From contig NC_064442.1 in assembly GCF_023343835.1 (NCBI RefSeq), positions 17,470,501 through 17,534,500 of the forward strand: a stretch of 64,000 nt of DNA, read 5' to 3'. This document shows positions 10,446 through 22,460 of this stretch, in pieces. Numbering within the stretch: position 1 is the stretch's first letter; every line of letters starts with the position of its first letter. Source of the stretch: Lagopus muta. Lineage: Eukaryota > Chordata > Aves > Galliformes > Phasianidae. The position numbers and the translations under genes are program-made. A model generated the notes under the pieces. It did no database searches and was not told the origin of the DNA. It saw only the letters and a program-made list of their open reading frames with translations.

Positions 10446-11635
10446 TCCCTGACAGTGTGGTAGATGAGCTGGTTTTGGAAGCAGTCCAGAGAGTGAGCGG
10501 TGAGACCACCCAGCAGCTGTGCAGCACCCCTGTGCTGTGCTCACTCTGCACGTTTGTGCTCAGGTTCACCTCCCCATGCGGGGTGAGCACCAGGCTTTGG
10601 ACTGCCTGTGGGATGGCCTTGCCTCTGCTAAACCTTCCTATCGCAAGTCAGCGCACACAGGACTCGGCTTTGAGAAGATTGTGGAAGAATAAGCAAAGGT
10701 GAATCTTTTGAGCTGTAAGGGCAGAATGGCCTGAGAAGGCCTCTTCAGCTCCCAGGGGCTGAGGGAGATGACAGTGGTGGTGTCAGGGCCACAGGGATCA
10801 GCTGCTGGATCGTGGCCTGAAGGCACTGTAGCCTTTAGGATCTCCATGTCTTAACCTGGCAGCTTTGTCTGCTCCCAGGAGGAGGAAGGGCTTGCTGTTC
10901 CTTTTGAGAGCAAGTAAGATAATCTCTCATACTCTGAAAGGATAAAGGAGCAGGGAGGGAGGACAGTGCAGTGGAGCGGGGGGCTGGAGCCTACGTCCAC
11001 CTCAGCTACAGGCTGCTCTGGCTAGATGCGAATGTGCTCCGCCCTGCAGTCCTCACCTGGGCAGCATTCCCATGATCTGAAGGCCTTGATTAGCTTCCCA
11101 AACAGCTCTGTGTAGCGTGGCCAGCTGGCTGCCAACCAGCCCTCTGCCATCTGCTACCCCGTGCTGCTGCTGTGCCTGGGCCCTGGGTGCCAAGATGCTG
11201 CCGTAGTGCTTTCCTGAGGGAAGCCCAGGCCCCGAGAAGTCAGATTTTCTTCGGACTGTATTCTTCACACAGTAATGTGCCAGCCTAAAACAGCCAGGGT
11301 ATGCTGTGTGGTGATCAGAGCACTGCAATAAGGACAAGTATGCAAGGCGGCATTTTTCATGCAGCCTCCTACCTGCCCTGACCCTCCTTTCTTTTATGCT
11401 TCACACGTCTCGTGTCCTCGGCTCAAGGAATATCATTACTGCATGTCAGGCAGTGCACAGAGTGCTGAAACCTCAGCTTGAGTTGGTGTTTCAGGTATTG
11501 TCCAGCACTGATGTTGTTTCTCTCCCAGAGAGAGCCTTCCTCTGGCTGAGAGGGAGGTGCTCCACTTACCTCCTCCTTACCTTGCAGGGGCTTGGGGAGC
11601 TCAGCCAGCAAAAACTTGTAAATTGCTTGGAGATC
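10446..11635. other. GC-richer non-coding DNA, no gene seen
   Basis: The base composition is richer in G and C than the flanks, so open frames are longer on both strands (up to 94 codons). They overlap as mutual shadows and carry no recognisable domain. Neither strand shows a convincing pair of splice sites around an open segment. Confidence 0.45.
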
Positions 11636-11800
11636 ATTAGAGGAAAAGTGCTGTAGAAGAGCAAAGTATTATTTATTAATGTGCCTCTGTCTTACAGTGC
11701 CATAAATATCAAGGTTTTAATTGCTCGGACTTGTAATCTGAGTAACTTCCTGGATTTTTTTATTGCCTTGGTAAATAATTTCTTGGAGGAGCTGCTGCAC
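11636..11800. promoter_or_regulatory. Enhancer-like AT-rich block
   Basis: The block contains TATTATTTATTAATGTGCC, CCATAAATATCAAGG, GGTTTTAATTGCTCGG and GGTAAATAATTTCTTGG in 165 bp. Forkhead-like (TAAATA) and homeodomain-like (TAATTG, TTAATG) cores are mixed, with no tandem repetition. A CTTACAG within it might be an acceptor but is not followed by an open exon. Confidence 0.35.
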
Positions 11801-14685
11801 AAAGCAGTGCAGGAGAGGTGCTCAAAAGTCAGGTCTGTTTGCTAGAAGACACGGTACCACTTCCAGCTTTCCTTTGGCTGCTTAAATCCCTCCTGGCTCA
11901 CTCCTGTCCTCAGCATCTGAACTTGCTTTGTCTCTGTCCTTGTTTAAAATCCTGCTTCTGCTTGTCAGAGGAGAGTGAGAATCTGTATTACAGCGATGGG
12001 CAGAGATCCTGCATTACAAGGGTTCCTGGTTCACTTCACCAGCACTATGCTGCTTCTTATGAACACCAGCCATGCCTGAGAATGGCATCATGGCCACTTT
12101 GGGGCATGGCATACACAGCATGCCCAGCAGAAGGGCAGAGGAGGTGCCCGCCCAGGATGAGTTTGACAGGTCAGGATGCAGTTAAATATCTCTGTGCTTG
12201 TTGAAATTGTTGAGATCAGGGTTTTTCTCTGCTTATGAGAGCAGTTTAAAGATAGGTGGTATTAGGGGCATATCAGCTGCCATTATGGCCTTCCTGCCTG
12301 GAACTGGGCCAAGATCTTTCAGATACTTATCTCTAAGCTGTGAGAAAGGAGGCAGGGCTGGTGTTGCAACAGGCTAAAGCCTTCTGTGTGCCTGAGCTGC
12401 AGAGGATAATGTCAAAAGCTGTGCCTGGTGGCATCGTGTCAAGTGATGCACCGAGAGCAACATTAAAAGCTGCGGTGTGTGGACTAGGAAGTGAGCCTTT
12501 TGTGCAGTGTTTCTAATATACGAGGGAATTCCTTCACTCCCTCTCAGTCTGCCTATTTTTTGTTTTAATTGCCTCAAACATGGCAGAGCTCAGCCTGCTC
12601 CTGTTTTCCCAGGTGAATGGGCAGCCAGCTGCTTGCTCATGCATTTCTAAGCTCTGGGATAGGCTGCTCTAATACATTGTTCATAGGCCTCTGAGATTAC
12701 CCCGTTTCATACAGAATGCAGCAGAAGCAGCGCCAATTGTCTGTGTTGTTTTTACTCTTCCGAGCTTTGGTAGATCAGCACCAGCTTTAAAATGCTCTCG
12801 TTGTCTGTCAGTGAAATATAGAGCTGATCTGAAGACCTGCCTTTCTTCTGTGGTTTGAATAGCACAGCTCCCTCTCCCCTCCATGCTTCTTAGTTCATAC
12901 TCTGCTACTTCCCAAGCTTGCTGCAGGATTTTTTGTTTCCAACACAGCTGTCTCTCATCAAACCCAAGGGGATAAAACTGCATCTCCATCCGCATCACAA
13001 AGAAATCTTTAGGTAGGGTGATGAGCGTGTATTCAGACAGGACTCAAGATATGGCAATCAGACAGTTTCTCTGTGGTCTTTGTAATAACATGGAGAAGGA
13101 GAGAATAACCAATATCGTGACCTTCACACTGGGACCTTGAATCCACCACCACAGGATGTAATCTGTATGGGTTGGGCTTTTAGTTGGCAGCAGAACTTAA
13201 AGCTGCATCTGACATCTCTCACTTGTAAGCATCCACTTTTTTTGCTGTCTCAATCTCACTCCCTGTTTAATTACCAGCATTCCCCAAGGGACTCAATTAT
13301 GCCACCTGAGGCAGAAGAAGGAGAACAAATGGTCCATGCTTCAAAGAAGAGAAAAGGAGCATCAAGTCTGAATTTAAGCACAGTGGCAGCCTGGCCCTTG
13401 TCAGGTAACACTTTCAAGAGTGGAGGCTACTAACATCTGCTGCTGCTAAGCCAAGTGTGACATCCAGAGGCTCCTTAAGTACATGTGAATGCATCTTCAT
13501 GTGCTGAGGGGCTTGAAATGTGAAAATGTGTTACCTCCAGTAACGATCTCCCATTGCATGGGCAGTATCAGTCAGAGCAAGTCCTGATCCCTTCAGCTAT
13601 GCCAACGATCTTTATTGTCAGCTGTTCATGCACCTTCTATTTTGTTTCAGATATGTGGTTGATATTGAAAGAATGCATTTTAAACATGTATAGAGCTTTA
13701 AAGAGCTGTGCTTATGCTTACAGAGAGGGGAGCCACAGCACAAAGCAGTAGATGAAATGACATCTAAATGGAGAAGGAAGCAAACAACACATTTCTTGAT
13801 GCGGTGTAGGCTTGAAGTATTTTGAAACCTGGTGAAACTATTTACAAAGGGAAATGTGTTTTCCTCATGCATTCTGGCTGAGATTTACGAAGATTGTTGC
13901 AGCATGACCACAAGCTGGAGGTGAGGAGATATTGGTGGACTGTGTAGGAACAACAGCAACTGTAGCATTGCTGATTTCACTAGGCAAGTTTTGGTGTTGC
14001 CTTTAGCATGCAGGTTATGGAGGAGGTCTGTTCACAAGGATGCCTTCAGAAGTGTGTCTGCAAGGGTAGGAACAGTGGCTGGTCTTGGCCTGGCTTTTAT
14101 GGGGATGTGCTTAAAATCCAAGAATTGGCTCTAAAAAATGCTGTAATAATTGCAGAACTATTTGGTTATGCAGAACAGACTCGCTGTAGAGAGGCTGAGG
14201 TCATTGTTGTCTCAAGTTTCTTACATACAAACATTATAGCCACCTGAATTCAAGGGTGCCTTCCACCTTCTTCTAAGAGGCAGTACGCTTAGGTTCCCTT
14301 AGCAGTGTCCTGCTCCTCAGCTCTGTCTTGCTAGCAGACAACAAAGTGTCTTTTCAAACAACAAAGTGGGAATGCATCTGGATTTTTATTGCTCTTTTAT
14401 AGCCCCTTAGTCTTGGTATTACACCTGAGGCCTGCTTTATCCACAAAAACATCACTGGGTGACATTGCTCTCTCAAATCAACAGTGTTGAGAGGTGCTGA
14501 AGAAGAGCACAGTCCCACTAAGCAGGGCACTATGTAAGCACACAGCACAAGGTGGTACTTGCAGTTTTAGGGAAATTAACAGCTATCGTTATTTTTCTAT
14601 TAGGCTTCTGCACATGTAAGAGAGTTTGGCAAAATGGAAGAGGTGCCTGTGTGTAGGCTCTGTCTTTGCTGACCTGTCACTCCTG
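11801..14685. other. Non-coding DNA, no gene seen
   Basis: The longest frames are 128 codons (plus, 11818-12204) and 105 codons (minus, 12681-12998). Neither has a familiar motif or a believable exon boundary. A stretch at 12400-12560 is low in repetition and has scattered TAAT-like words, so a weak regulatory element is possible there. No transposon was recognised. Confidence 0.45.
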
Positions 14686-14785
14686 ATGCTATCAAATCAG
14701 TATCATCCCCTGAATCTAATCTATTAATTAAATGAACCCTGATTAATCCTGTAATTCTGTCAGTTTAGGATCCCTGGCCAAAGGG
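14686..14785. promoter_or_regulatory. Compact TAAT-site cluster
   Basis: Within 100 bp the sequence carries ATCTAATCTATTAATTAAATG and CTGATTAATCCTGTAATTC, giving about five homeodomain-like cores. It includes the paired/bicoid-type GATTAATCC. It is a short but dense candidate element. Confidence 0.35.
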
Positions 14786-15735
14786 GTTACTGCATGTTTT
14801 GGTTCCTAGGCTTGTGTTTGAGCCTACTGCCAAACGAATGGGAATGGAGGTTGGTTCTGCTACCTGCTGTGACCTTGCTCATACAAGACTTGCTGAAGTC
14901 ACAGAGGTCTTGCCTACTTGGAGATCTGCTGCATTCTGGCCAGTGGTGATAGCATCCTGCCCCACACAGACTGGCTCTCAGCAGGCCTGTGGGCTCAGAA
15001 ATGTCTACGTGGTCAAGCAGTGGTAGCTGAAAACTCCTGCTTGCTTCACTTCTTGTCCCTGCCCTTCAGCTGGGTGGTAACTTTTCCCTTTTGTGAGTGG
15101 AATTAAGTTGTTGGTTGAACCATGGGAAGTCTGCTATGTGTACCCACATGCCCTTCTCTGTTTGTGGCAGGTGCAGAGAATCCAAGAAGCAGTAAATTCA
15201 TGTAAGTTCTTGGTAATGATGCTGGCACCCATCTGCATGTTGTTGCACTTGGCTATTGCTGTTGCTGGCAAAGAGGTCCCTGGGCAGAACGGGGGCAGAC
15301 GACCTGCAGGCAGGCCCTGGAGCCCGGTGGCAGAAGTGTGCTGTCTGGTCTGAGGAGTCTACCAGCACTCAGGTGGTGGGCAAACTCAGCTCCAGACCCT
15401 CAAGAGTGGTTCCAGGGGAGACTCCAGCCAGCTCAGTGCTGCAAGCGTGCGCATACTTATTACTAAAATTAATTGCTCTAATGCCAAAGAACAGATGGAA
15501 TAAGGCATGAGGGAGAAAGAGGAGGGATTATGTGTGTAGATTTGGTTCAGGTTTGCATGCTGGTTCTCTCAGCTTGAAGAGCTCTGCAAGCCCATGTGGC
15601 TGCTGTCCGTGTTTAGCCAAATGCATGCTGTGTTGGATGGTGGCAGTGAAATGGTTAAGATGCCGTGGCTGAGCTGCTTTGGATATGCAGTGTAGGATGT
15701 AATGGGGACCCTTCAAACTGGGACTGATCGTAGCG
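14786..15735. other. Non-coding DNA, nothing recognised
   Basis: Open frames on the plus strand reach 86 codons at 15093-15353, overlap one another in different frames and show no known motif. The segment is GC-richer than the block that follows. No repeat family was seen. Confidence 0.45.
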
Positions 15736-16290
15736 GCCGGCTTACGTGGACAAAGTCAGTGGGGAGACTTTAATTTCACCCGTGCTCAGGAATGGAAAAG
15801 AAATGAAAGCTGGCACATGATTCTGTTTCCACTTATGAAGCACCCATCTGCCTTTTTAAAATTCAATTGATGGGAATGGTGAGTAAGGCTGGACCAGTTC
15901 GCAGCTATTAGATCCATGCCATTAACATCCCAGCCGCTTCATTTTATCAATAGCGTGCACTGAGCGAGGAACATCTCTCATGCAGGATTGGCAGAAATTG
16001 ATATTAATAAGTGGATCTAATATTCTTAAATTTGTATTCCTTTCCAAGACTCGCAGCGACCCCAGAGGGCAGAGGAAATAATAAGTAAAGGCCTAATTCA
16101 TTATTTATAACCAGGCAAACCGGGGAAGTAACTCGGGGAGATTACCTGGATAATCCAGCATTAGCATCTTGTTTCAGAGATCTTTATTAGGACTCAGGAG
16201 GGGCTCCTGGGAGAGCGGAGGCAGTACAGTAAATTCATATGCTAGCCTTTGACCCTGTCTAGTGCCCTGGCCTTATAATTTACTTTGGGA
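15736..16290. promoter_or_regulatory. Strong enhancer-like block
   Basis: About 550 bp of unique, non-repetitive sequence carry many factor-site-like words. These include a CATCTG E-box near 15845, AATTCAATTGATGGG, CCATTAACATCC, TTTATCAATAGCG and GGCCTAATTCATTATTTATAACC. The word AAATTGATATTAATAAG resembles a HOX/PBX composite. CpGs survive near 15732 and 16053. Open frames are short. This is among the best candidates in the window for a deeply conserved non-coding element, although conservation is inferred, not seen. Confidence 0.45.
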
Positions 16291-17278
16291 TGCGCGTGAC
16301 TCTTAACAGCAAGATAAACACAGTTGGCTGAAGAGAGAGCGAAGGAAGCTGGAGAGGCAGTACCATCTTAAGGGACTTGGAATGGATTTCAGAGCAGTTA
16401 GGAATGCTGCCTTGGGTACAGCCATGTACCACGGTTGTCCAGCTGCTGTCTCCTCTCTTTCCTTGTTTATGGGGCCAACATGCATTTGTGAAGACACCAC
16501 ATAGTCTTTTAGACTCATTTTTTTTTTAGAATGGAAATAATAACAGCACCTCCCAGAGATTGGGCTCGTGAGGTTAATGAGGTGTGATGCTTTGAGGTGA
16601 AAACAGGTTAGGTCCTGCAGACCACTCCTGCATCTTTCTCGGCGCAGGGACAATGTAGGCCTATTGAGAAGCAACTACTGTACTGTCCTGTGCACTGCTT
16701 GCTTTTTGCATGCTGTGTGGATGGTGTTGCAGAAGGAGGGAAGGTAAGGGGATGTTTCATGACCAACTGCTGAGCCTCAGGTTGAGAAATATTGTCCTCA
16801 TTAGTTTTTGATTTCTTGAAGAGGTTTTGAATGGTCTCAGGTTGCAGGAATAAAACCAGCCAGGAGGTCAAAACTGAGGTTGTGCAGGAAGATATACAAG
16901 TGTACTGTGGGACAGAGGTGGAGATGCTCTGTCTGAGATTCTCTGCCCAGTTTTGCAGATGTGAAATGTTTGAATAAGTTATAGTGCAAGAACTTCATGC
17001 ATATTTGGTCTGGATATTGCCTTCAACTCATTCTGCTTTGCTGAGCAGTCCTTTATTGCATAATGGAGCTTGCTTCTGTGTGCTAATGGTAAGGAGGAGG
17101 GCGATACACTTCTTGAAAGATTCATGGGGACTCCCTTGGATGGCTTTTTGGTTAGGACTGTTATTCATCCTAACCCTTTGCAAAGATAAGTGGCCTGGGC
17201 TTGGTTCAGGTACATGAGCAGACAGTTCACGTGAGATCAGAGCAGGCTGCCAGCAGTTCATTGAGCAGCAGTGCAACT
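16291..17278. other. Non-coding DNA, no gene seen
   Basis: Minus-strand frames of 123 codons (16303-16674) and 87 codons (16608-16871) overlap in different frames and look like chance. A run of eight or nine T sits near 16519. Nothing else was recognised. Confidence 0.45.
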
Positions 17279-17495
17279 GCTTTGCATTTATATTGTACCT
17301 TCCCTCTGAGGATCTTGGCATTTCCAAATATGAACTGATGCCCATTAGGCATTTTCCAGATAGGCACAGTCAACAATCAGCCCATTTCAGGTGAGGAAGG
17401 CTGGGATGGAGAGGTTTAACAGTTCTGTAACAGTTCAGTGGCAGTGCTGGCAATGAAGCCTCCAGATGCCAGTCCCTGGTTCTCATACAGCCTTC
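17279..17495 (+). mobile_element. Ancient MIR/CORE-SINE-type remnant
   Basis: The order of words follows old amniote SINEs. First comes a GCATTTATATTGTACCTTCC head, then a GAGGATCTTGGCATTTC middle. Next is CCCATTTCAGGTGAGGAAGGC, corresponding to the family's cattttacagatgagg core, and AGAGGTTTAAC. Last is CAGTGGCAG with a later CCAGTCCCTGGTTCTC, corresponding to the tail of the element. Divergence is high, as expected for an insertion that predates birds. The call is by eye against remembered family features. Confidence 0.55.
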
Positions 17496-17744
17496 TCTGT
17501 TTCTTTTCCATCTGATTCATCCATCCCTAATACAAAGCAGATCAGATCACCTGCCATGTCTGCATCTACAAATCTCCTTTAAACAATAGCTGTCGGTGGG
17601 CCTTTTTGTACGTGTGGAAGAAAGAGAGTGCTACCATCTGGGATCTCATATCACTGCTTCTGGAGATATGTGGTACAGGATGTTTCCAATTATAAGCGAG
17701 CTGGAGGCCTGCAGCCTAACAAAAGCAGGTGGAACCTGATCAGC

Positions 17745-17990
17745 AGCAATGAACAGTTTAAGAAAGGAGACTTTGCAGGATTATTAACCCCCCTGAAATA
17801 TTCTGCCTTCCGAAAGGGAAAATAATCATGTCCATAACTGAAATAATTAACAGAAAAACAATTTGCAACACTTAATTAAATGAAAAAGAATATGCTAATG
17901 CAAAGTTAAGGCTGCACGAAGGCTTCTGCTCCAGTGCATGCTCAGTATGCAATTTTAACTCTGTTAAATCAAAGCCAACTTTCTTCCAAT
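17745..17990. promoter_or_regulatory. Enhancer-like block with octamer-like sites
   Basis: The block contains AATAATTAACAG, CAATTTGC, CACTTAATTAAATG and, at 17891-17905, TATGCTAATGCAAAG. In the last word two POU/octamer-like half sites overlap (ATGCTAAT and ATGCAAAG). CpG-poor, unique and without open frames, it resembles neural or pluripotency-type enhancers in motif content. The function is inferred. Confidence 0.4.
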
Positions 17991-18714
17991 TTAGGACAGC
18001 GCAGACTCCTCATTGACAGCCCATGTGCCAGGTTTCAAGCACCAGCCATGCTTTCTGGCTAGAGGATTCTTTCATTGTTGTTCCCCCCTGCCCCAAAATA
18101 TGTTTTCCATCATCTGTAACTCACGAGCAGCTGAAATGCTGTTTTTGAGATGATTCAGAACAGCCTTTAGCTCTGGCAAAGCATTAGCTTGGGAGGCAGT
18201 TTTTCAAAAGGATATTGCAGTGGGCTGGGAAGGAGAAGCGTGCCCTAGCCATGCCTGCTGAGGGTGCTGGCAGCTCCTCATGCGCTGAGTTGATCGTCAC
18301 ATGAACTGCATTATTGCTACACATCGTGCCTGAAATCTGTGGGCGCTCAGCTGCTGCCAGAGCAGCACTGTGATTCCAGATATACCTGCACCAAGCAGTG
18401 CCTAAATTGGTGGGTGTTGATATTGCTGTGCACCAGCTCTGTGCCACTACCTCTGGCCCAGCTGGCCCACATGCTACGGTAGCACTGCTCATTGCAGCTG
18501 AGGCTGAAGTCCAAGAAGAACTCAGCCCTTCCCCTGAAAGGCTGACATGTGCTAAAAGGTAGGGGATGAAGCCTAACACCTTTCCTGGGGCTTCAAAATG
18601 CTGCATTGTCTGTGAGCTGGCTCTCTGCTCGGACATGCTGAGATGTGCATGGGCCAGCTCTGTGATAGTGGAGGGCAAATGAGGCAGGCAGGTGTAGGGA
18701 TGTCCTGTAACACA
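17991..18714. other. Non-coding DNA with a 164-codon minus frame
   Basis: A minus-strand frame at 18184-18678 is open for 164 codons. It is rich in Ala and Ser, has no domain I know and is not bounded by convincing splice sites or a promoter. GC-rich composition makes long frames likelier here. I do not call it a gene. Confidence 0.35.
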
Positions 18715-18795
18715 TCCATAGGTCCATATCTGGTTATTAAAATTAGGCCAAATTTAATTTTAAAGGTGATAATGAGGTCATGCACGCAAAGAGCA
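18715..18795. promoter_or_regulatory. Short AT-rich candidate element
   Basis: GGTTATTAAAATTAGGCC, AAATTTAATTTTAAAGG and GTGATAATGAGGTCATGC occur in 80 bp. Homeodomain cores are followed by a nuclear-receptor half site (AGGTCA). The length is marginal. Confidence 0.25.
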
Positions 18796-21700
18796 GGAAG
18801 AGGTGCTGCTTGCCACTCAAGCTGAAGTCACAAGCTCCACAAGCTGACAGAAGGAAAAGACAGGAGAACTTTTTAGAGCTGTTTTTCATATCTGCTCTTC
18901 TGGGCTTCCTTTCCAGGGCACTTTTCTGAGCAGTGGATTGGCTGTGTGTGTTTTTTTGTCACTGACCTACAAATGTCACTTAGTGACATGGAAAATGTCT
19001 TAATGATCCTTATTGGGCAGGGAGCATCTTTCGAGGACTTGCTTGCCTTGGGATAAAAACTCAGTGGGGTTCAGATTTGCTTGCGCAGCAGTGAGGAGAT
19101 GCCATTCGGCACAGGAGCATTTCTATGCAAACAGATCTCTGTTGCCAAAGTGTGCCCTGTTGTGAGTTAATAATATTTTAATCTGGATACACCTCCCTAC
19201 GTTTGCAGTGGGTGACAGCTCACACAATAGCTACATTTTCCTGGAAAATGCTATTCAGTACAGCCAGAAAACCATGCTCTGGACCTGTCACTGTTTGCTT
19301 TGAGAGGTGGTTCAGGCCTTTAAACTGGTTCCTGGTGTTGCAGATCTCTGTTCATAGTCGCAGCAGCATTCCTTATGTCTGCTACCCTTTAATGCCTGGA
19401 ATTAGCTGCCAAACAACTTGATTTAGGGTTGGGATGTGGGAGTACGGGTGTTTGGTGAGGAAGGGCTGAAGAGACAGTGTGAGTGGAGGGCTGGGCATCT
19501 TCCAGAATAAGCACAAACCACTCCTCTGCTGTTCACAACACCCGTACTGCCTTCACAAGTGGGGACCGTGGGAGAAAAGTCACACCAGTGTGGGAAGAGG
19601 AGTGTGAGGTTCTCATGAAGCTCTGTGTGTTCTTCTTCGAGAAGGTTGGGAGAGAAATCCCCACTGTGGTCTTAGATGGAGAGATTTTCAAGGGAGAGTG
19701 CAGCGACAGGGGGAAGAGAACACATGAGACTGCGAGGGAGTTTTTTTTGTTTGTTTGTTTGTAACAGCTCATTTGAGTCAATGTGACCCAAAACAGAAGG
19801 CTCTGGCTCTAACACAAAATGGCTTATTCCCATGCTGCCAAAATGCATCCTTTTGCTGATGCTATCTACTGCTTCATGGCTCTTTTAAAGGCTGAAATGA
19901 CAGAGAATTCTCTCCCACTGTATATGATTGCTAGGATGGCAGGCTGTTTGGTAGGCCTGAGCACCATAAGCACAGGTGCTTAGGTAAATATTGCCTCTTC
20001 CTTGTCTCAATCAATACCCATGCTGATCGCTTTGCAAATTGGTGTGCCTTGATGAGAGGAGAGGGTGCAGTTAGCTGTTTCGCAGTCATTCTGGAATATC
20101 ATTGTTTTTCTGATTGTTTTGTTTTTATGGGACTCTGGCCCGTATTCTGCTAATAACCCTGAAATTTTAAATTGTTAAATATAGTTGGCCAAATTCTTCC
20201 TTGGAGATGCCCATGTAGTTCCCATGGCATTGCTGAGAAACAAGAATGCGTTTCTGAGGACAAGCTTAAACCCGACAGAGCCATTTCACTCCAGGCATAA
20301 CACTGTTCAAAGTCAATAGAAGCATGATGTGAGCACATTGTCTTTATATTTTTACAAGTGCTTTTCTATATTCCTTTATTTCCAGGCTAGAATCCAAAAA
20401 TGCAAATGCCAAAACTGCTGTTTTCTTCTTAACCCTTCTTATCAGCTTGGGGAGTAAAGCCTGGTGACAGCGGTTGTCACACTGGCAAGATGGGTTTGTG
20501 TTCAGGACAGAGCAAGTTGAAGAAAGCAAAAGGTAAGAAAACTGGCTTGGATTTGTAGAGATGCCTTAATGCACTCCTCCTGAAGTTGGCTTATTTGCTT
20601 GACTTCATAACAGCAGAGTGAAGCCAGAGTGGAGTGCTTAGCAGAATCTCTCTGTGCTCTGTTTTTGAGCGGTTAAAACCAGTTCCCTCCCAGGTTAGCT
20701 GTCAGAGTTAAGCTGTAAGTACTGGTATCCCCATTCACTTGGCTAAAAACAAAATGTGCCTGCTTTTCACAGTGTTTAACACAAGATTAGCAAGATTGGG
20801 CTGGTATAAATAAGAAGTTCTGCAAGTAGAGACACAAAGTAGTGCTTGTCTGCTCCAGTTAGCCTGGGAGATAGCTAGGCTGAGTCGCAGTGACTGTGCT
20901 GACAGTTCCACCCTCCAAACACTGTCTGCATTGCTGAGTTCTCACTGGTCTCTCTTGTCTGGGTGTACTCAGGGCTTTTTGCATAGTTCTTCGTGCTGAG
21001 ATGTTGTGAGAGGTTTCTGTGGCCACTTGTAAGACAATTTCTGCGTCTCTTAGGGAAGCTATAAAAAGGCTTTGGAAGGCTACCAGGATGGAAGCAACTG
21101 GGATGGGAGGAAGCAGGGTATGGCTTCTCACACCCACGATAAAAATATGTCCAGACTTGGGCTGAGAGCTGTCTGCGTAGATGATAGGGGCATTTTATGC
21201 TGACTCCCAGATCAGGCAGAATCCTGCATACATGCATGTGTGGGTTTTTTTTCTTTCTTTTGATTCCACTGAGGTATATTGGGAGCTATACTGGGAAAGC
21301 ATTCTGGTGCCTGTGTGGTTCTGCTGTAAGAGCTGCGTAAGACCAGCGAGCCTGAGATAAGCTGGTGCACTTGGGGATGTACAAAGTGTCTGGGCCTGTG
21401 CAGCAAGCCCTATTCTTGGCCATTAAAAAGTACTCTTGGCATATTCAGCTGTCTCCCCAGCTACTGGCAAGGTGACAGGAAAATTGGCCAGGCAGATTGC
21501 CAACTGGCTTGGTGGCAACATTTATTTAAGACTAATATTCCCTGTCAGGTTTACGTAGAAGCTAGAAATATCTACTTCCTGGGCTCTCCTCATCCACTTC
21601 TGGCTGTTTTGCTGCCTCTCTATGTCCTATTTTCTGTCCATTTAAGGCAACCTTTGGCTATGGTGATTGTAACCTGCAGTTCCAAAAGGCACGTGAAAGC

Positions 21701-22264
21701 ACCTTACTCAGCATTCAGACTGATTCACACAGCACAGGCCTTGCCCAAGGGGTGTCCCAGTCCCCCTGTGCTGAGGGGCTGCCCATACTTGGACGCCAAC
21801 AAGAGAGAAACATGAAGCTGAGTTCTGTAGTTCAGCTTTTGAATGTGCAGCTTACAGGGCCGTGTGGCTGTGTAGGTCCACTGTGCCTCCAGAAAGCTTT
21901 GGACAGAGAGCTCACAGCCTGTGTTAATTGTAGGACCGACGCAGCAGGAGGATGCACTGAGGCTCTCTTTCTGTAAAATCACCAACTTTTTGTTTTCCCT
22001 ACCTTGAGAGGTTTCCTAGGTGAGGGGTGCATTCCCACAGGGAAGCGTGTCAGGCTTCTGACAATGGGCTGCTGAGAGTAGTCAGGATTAGTGCCTGGGC
22101 CCTCAGGGACATGGGGACTCTGGGCTGAACCCCTCCTCTGTGAGCTGTCCTGGGGCAGGCGGTGTCCTACTGAAGCTGTGGTGCTGCTGTGCTTGTCCCA
22201 TGCAATTTCCATATTATTCAGCCTAAAGGCCTTCACAAAAATGCCAGAGCTGCTCCTGCAACCT
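18796..22264. other. Non-coding DNA, no gene seen
   Basis: The longest frame is 120 codons (minus, 20875-21237). It overlaps a 92-codon frame in another phase, and neither resembles a known protein. A short TTTG repeat lies at 19741-19762. The AATAATATTTTAATC patch near 19168 is AT-rich. No transposon of a family I know is visible. Confidence 0.45.
19741..19762. repeat. T run and (TTTG)n microsatellite
   Basis: Eight T are followed by three and a half units of TTTG. It is a short simple repeat that could vary in length. Confidence 0.85.
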
Positions 22265-22460
22265 CTTTGCAGCGCATCCCAGAGCTCCACAATCTGATAT
22301 TAATTACATCGAGGCTCTATATTAAAGCAGAGATTTGCCAAGTTACCATAGGGGTTTCAGTGCTGGATTCATATTAATTTAAAGAGGAACTGAATATTCC
22401 CTCAAGCAGCATTGGAAATCTTAACCTCATAAAAACAGAAAGATAGGAGTTTTGCTGAAT
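22265..22460. promoter_or_regulatory. Enhancer-like block
   Basis: CTGATATTAATTACATCGAGG, CTATATTAAAGC and TTCATATTAATTTAAAG lie within 110 bp, with unique sequence between. Repeated ATATTAAT cores suggest homeodomain or POU binding. No open frame continues through the block. Confidence 0.35.

Noticed and set aside
18184..18678. 164-codon open frame on the minus strand
   Set aside because: It is biased to Ala and Ser, has no familiar domain, splice sites or promoter, and lies in GC-rich sequence where long frames occur by chance.
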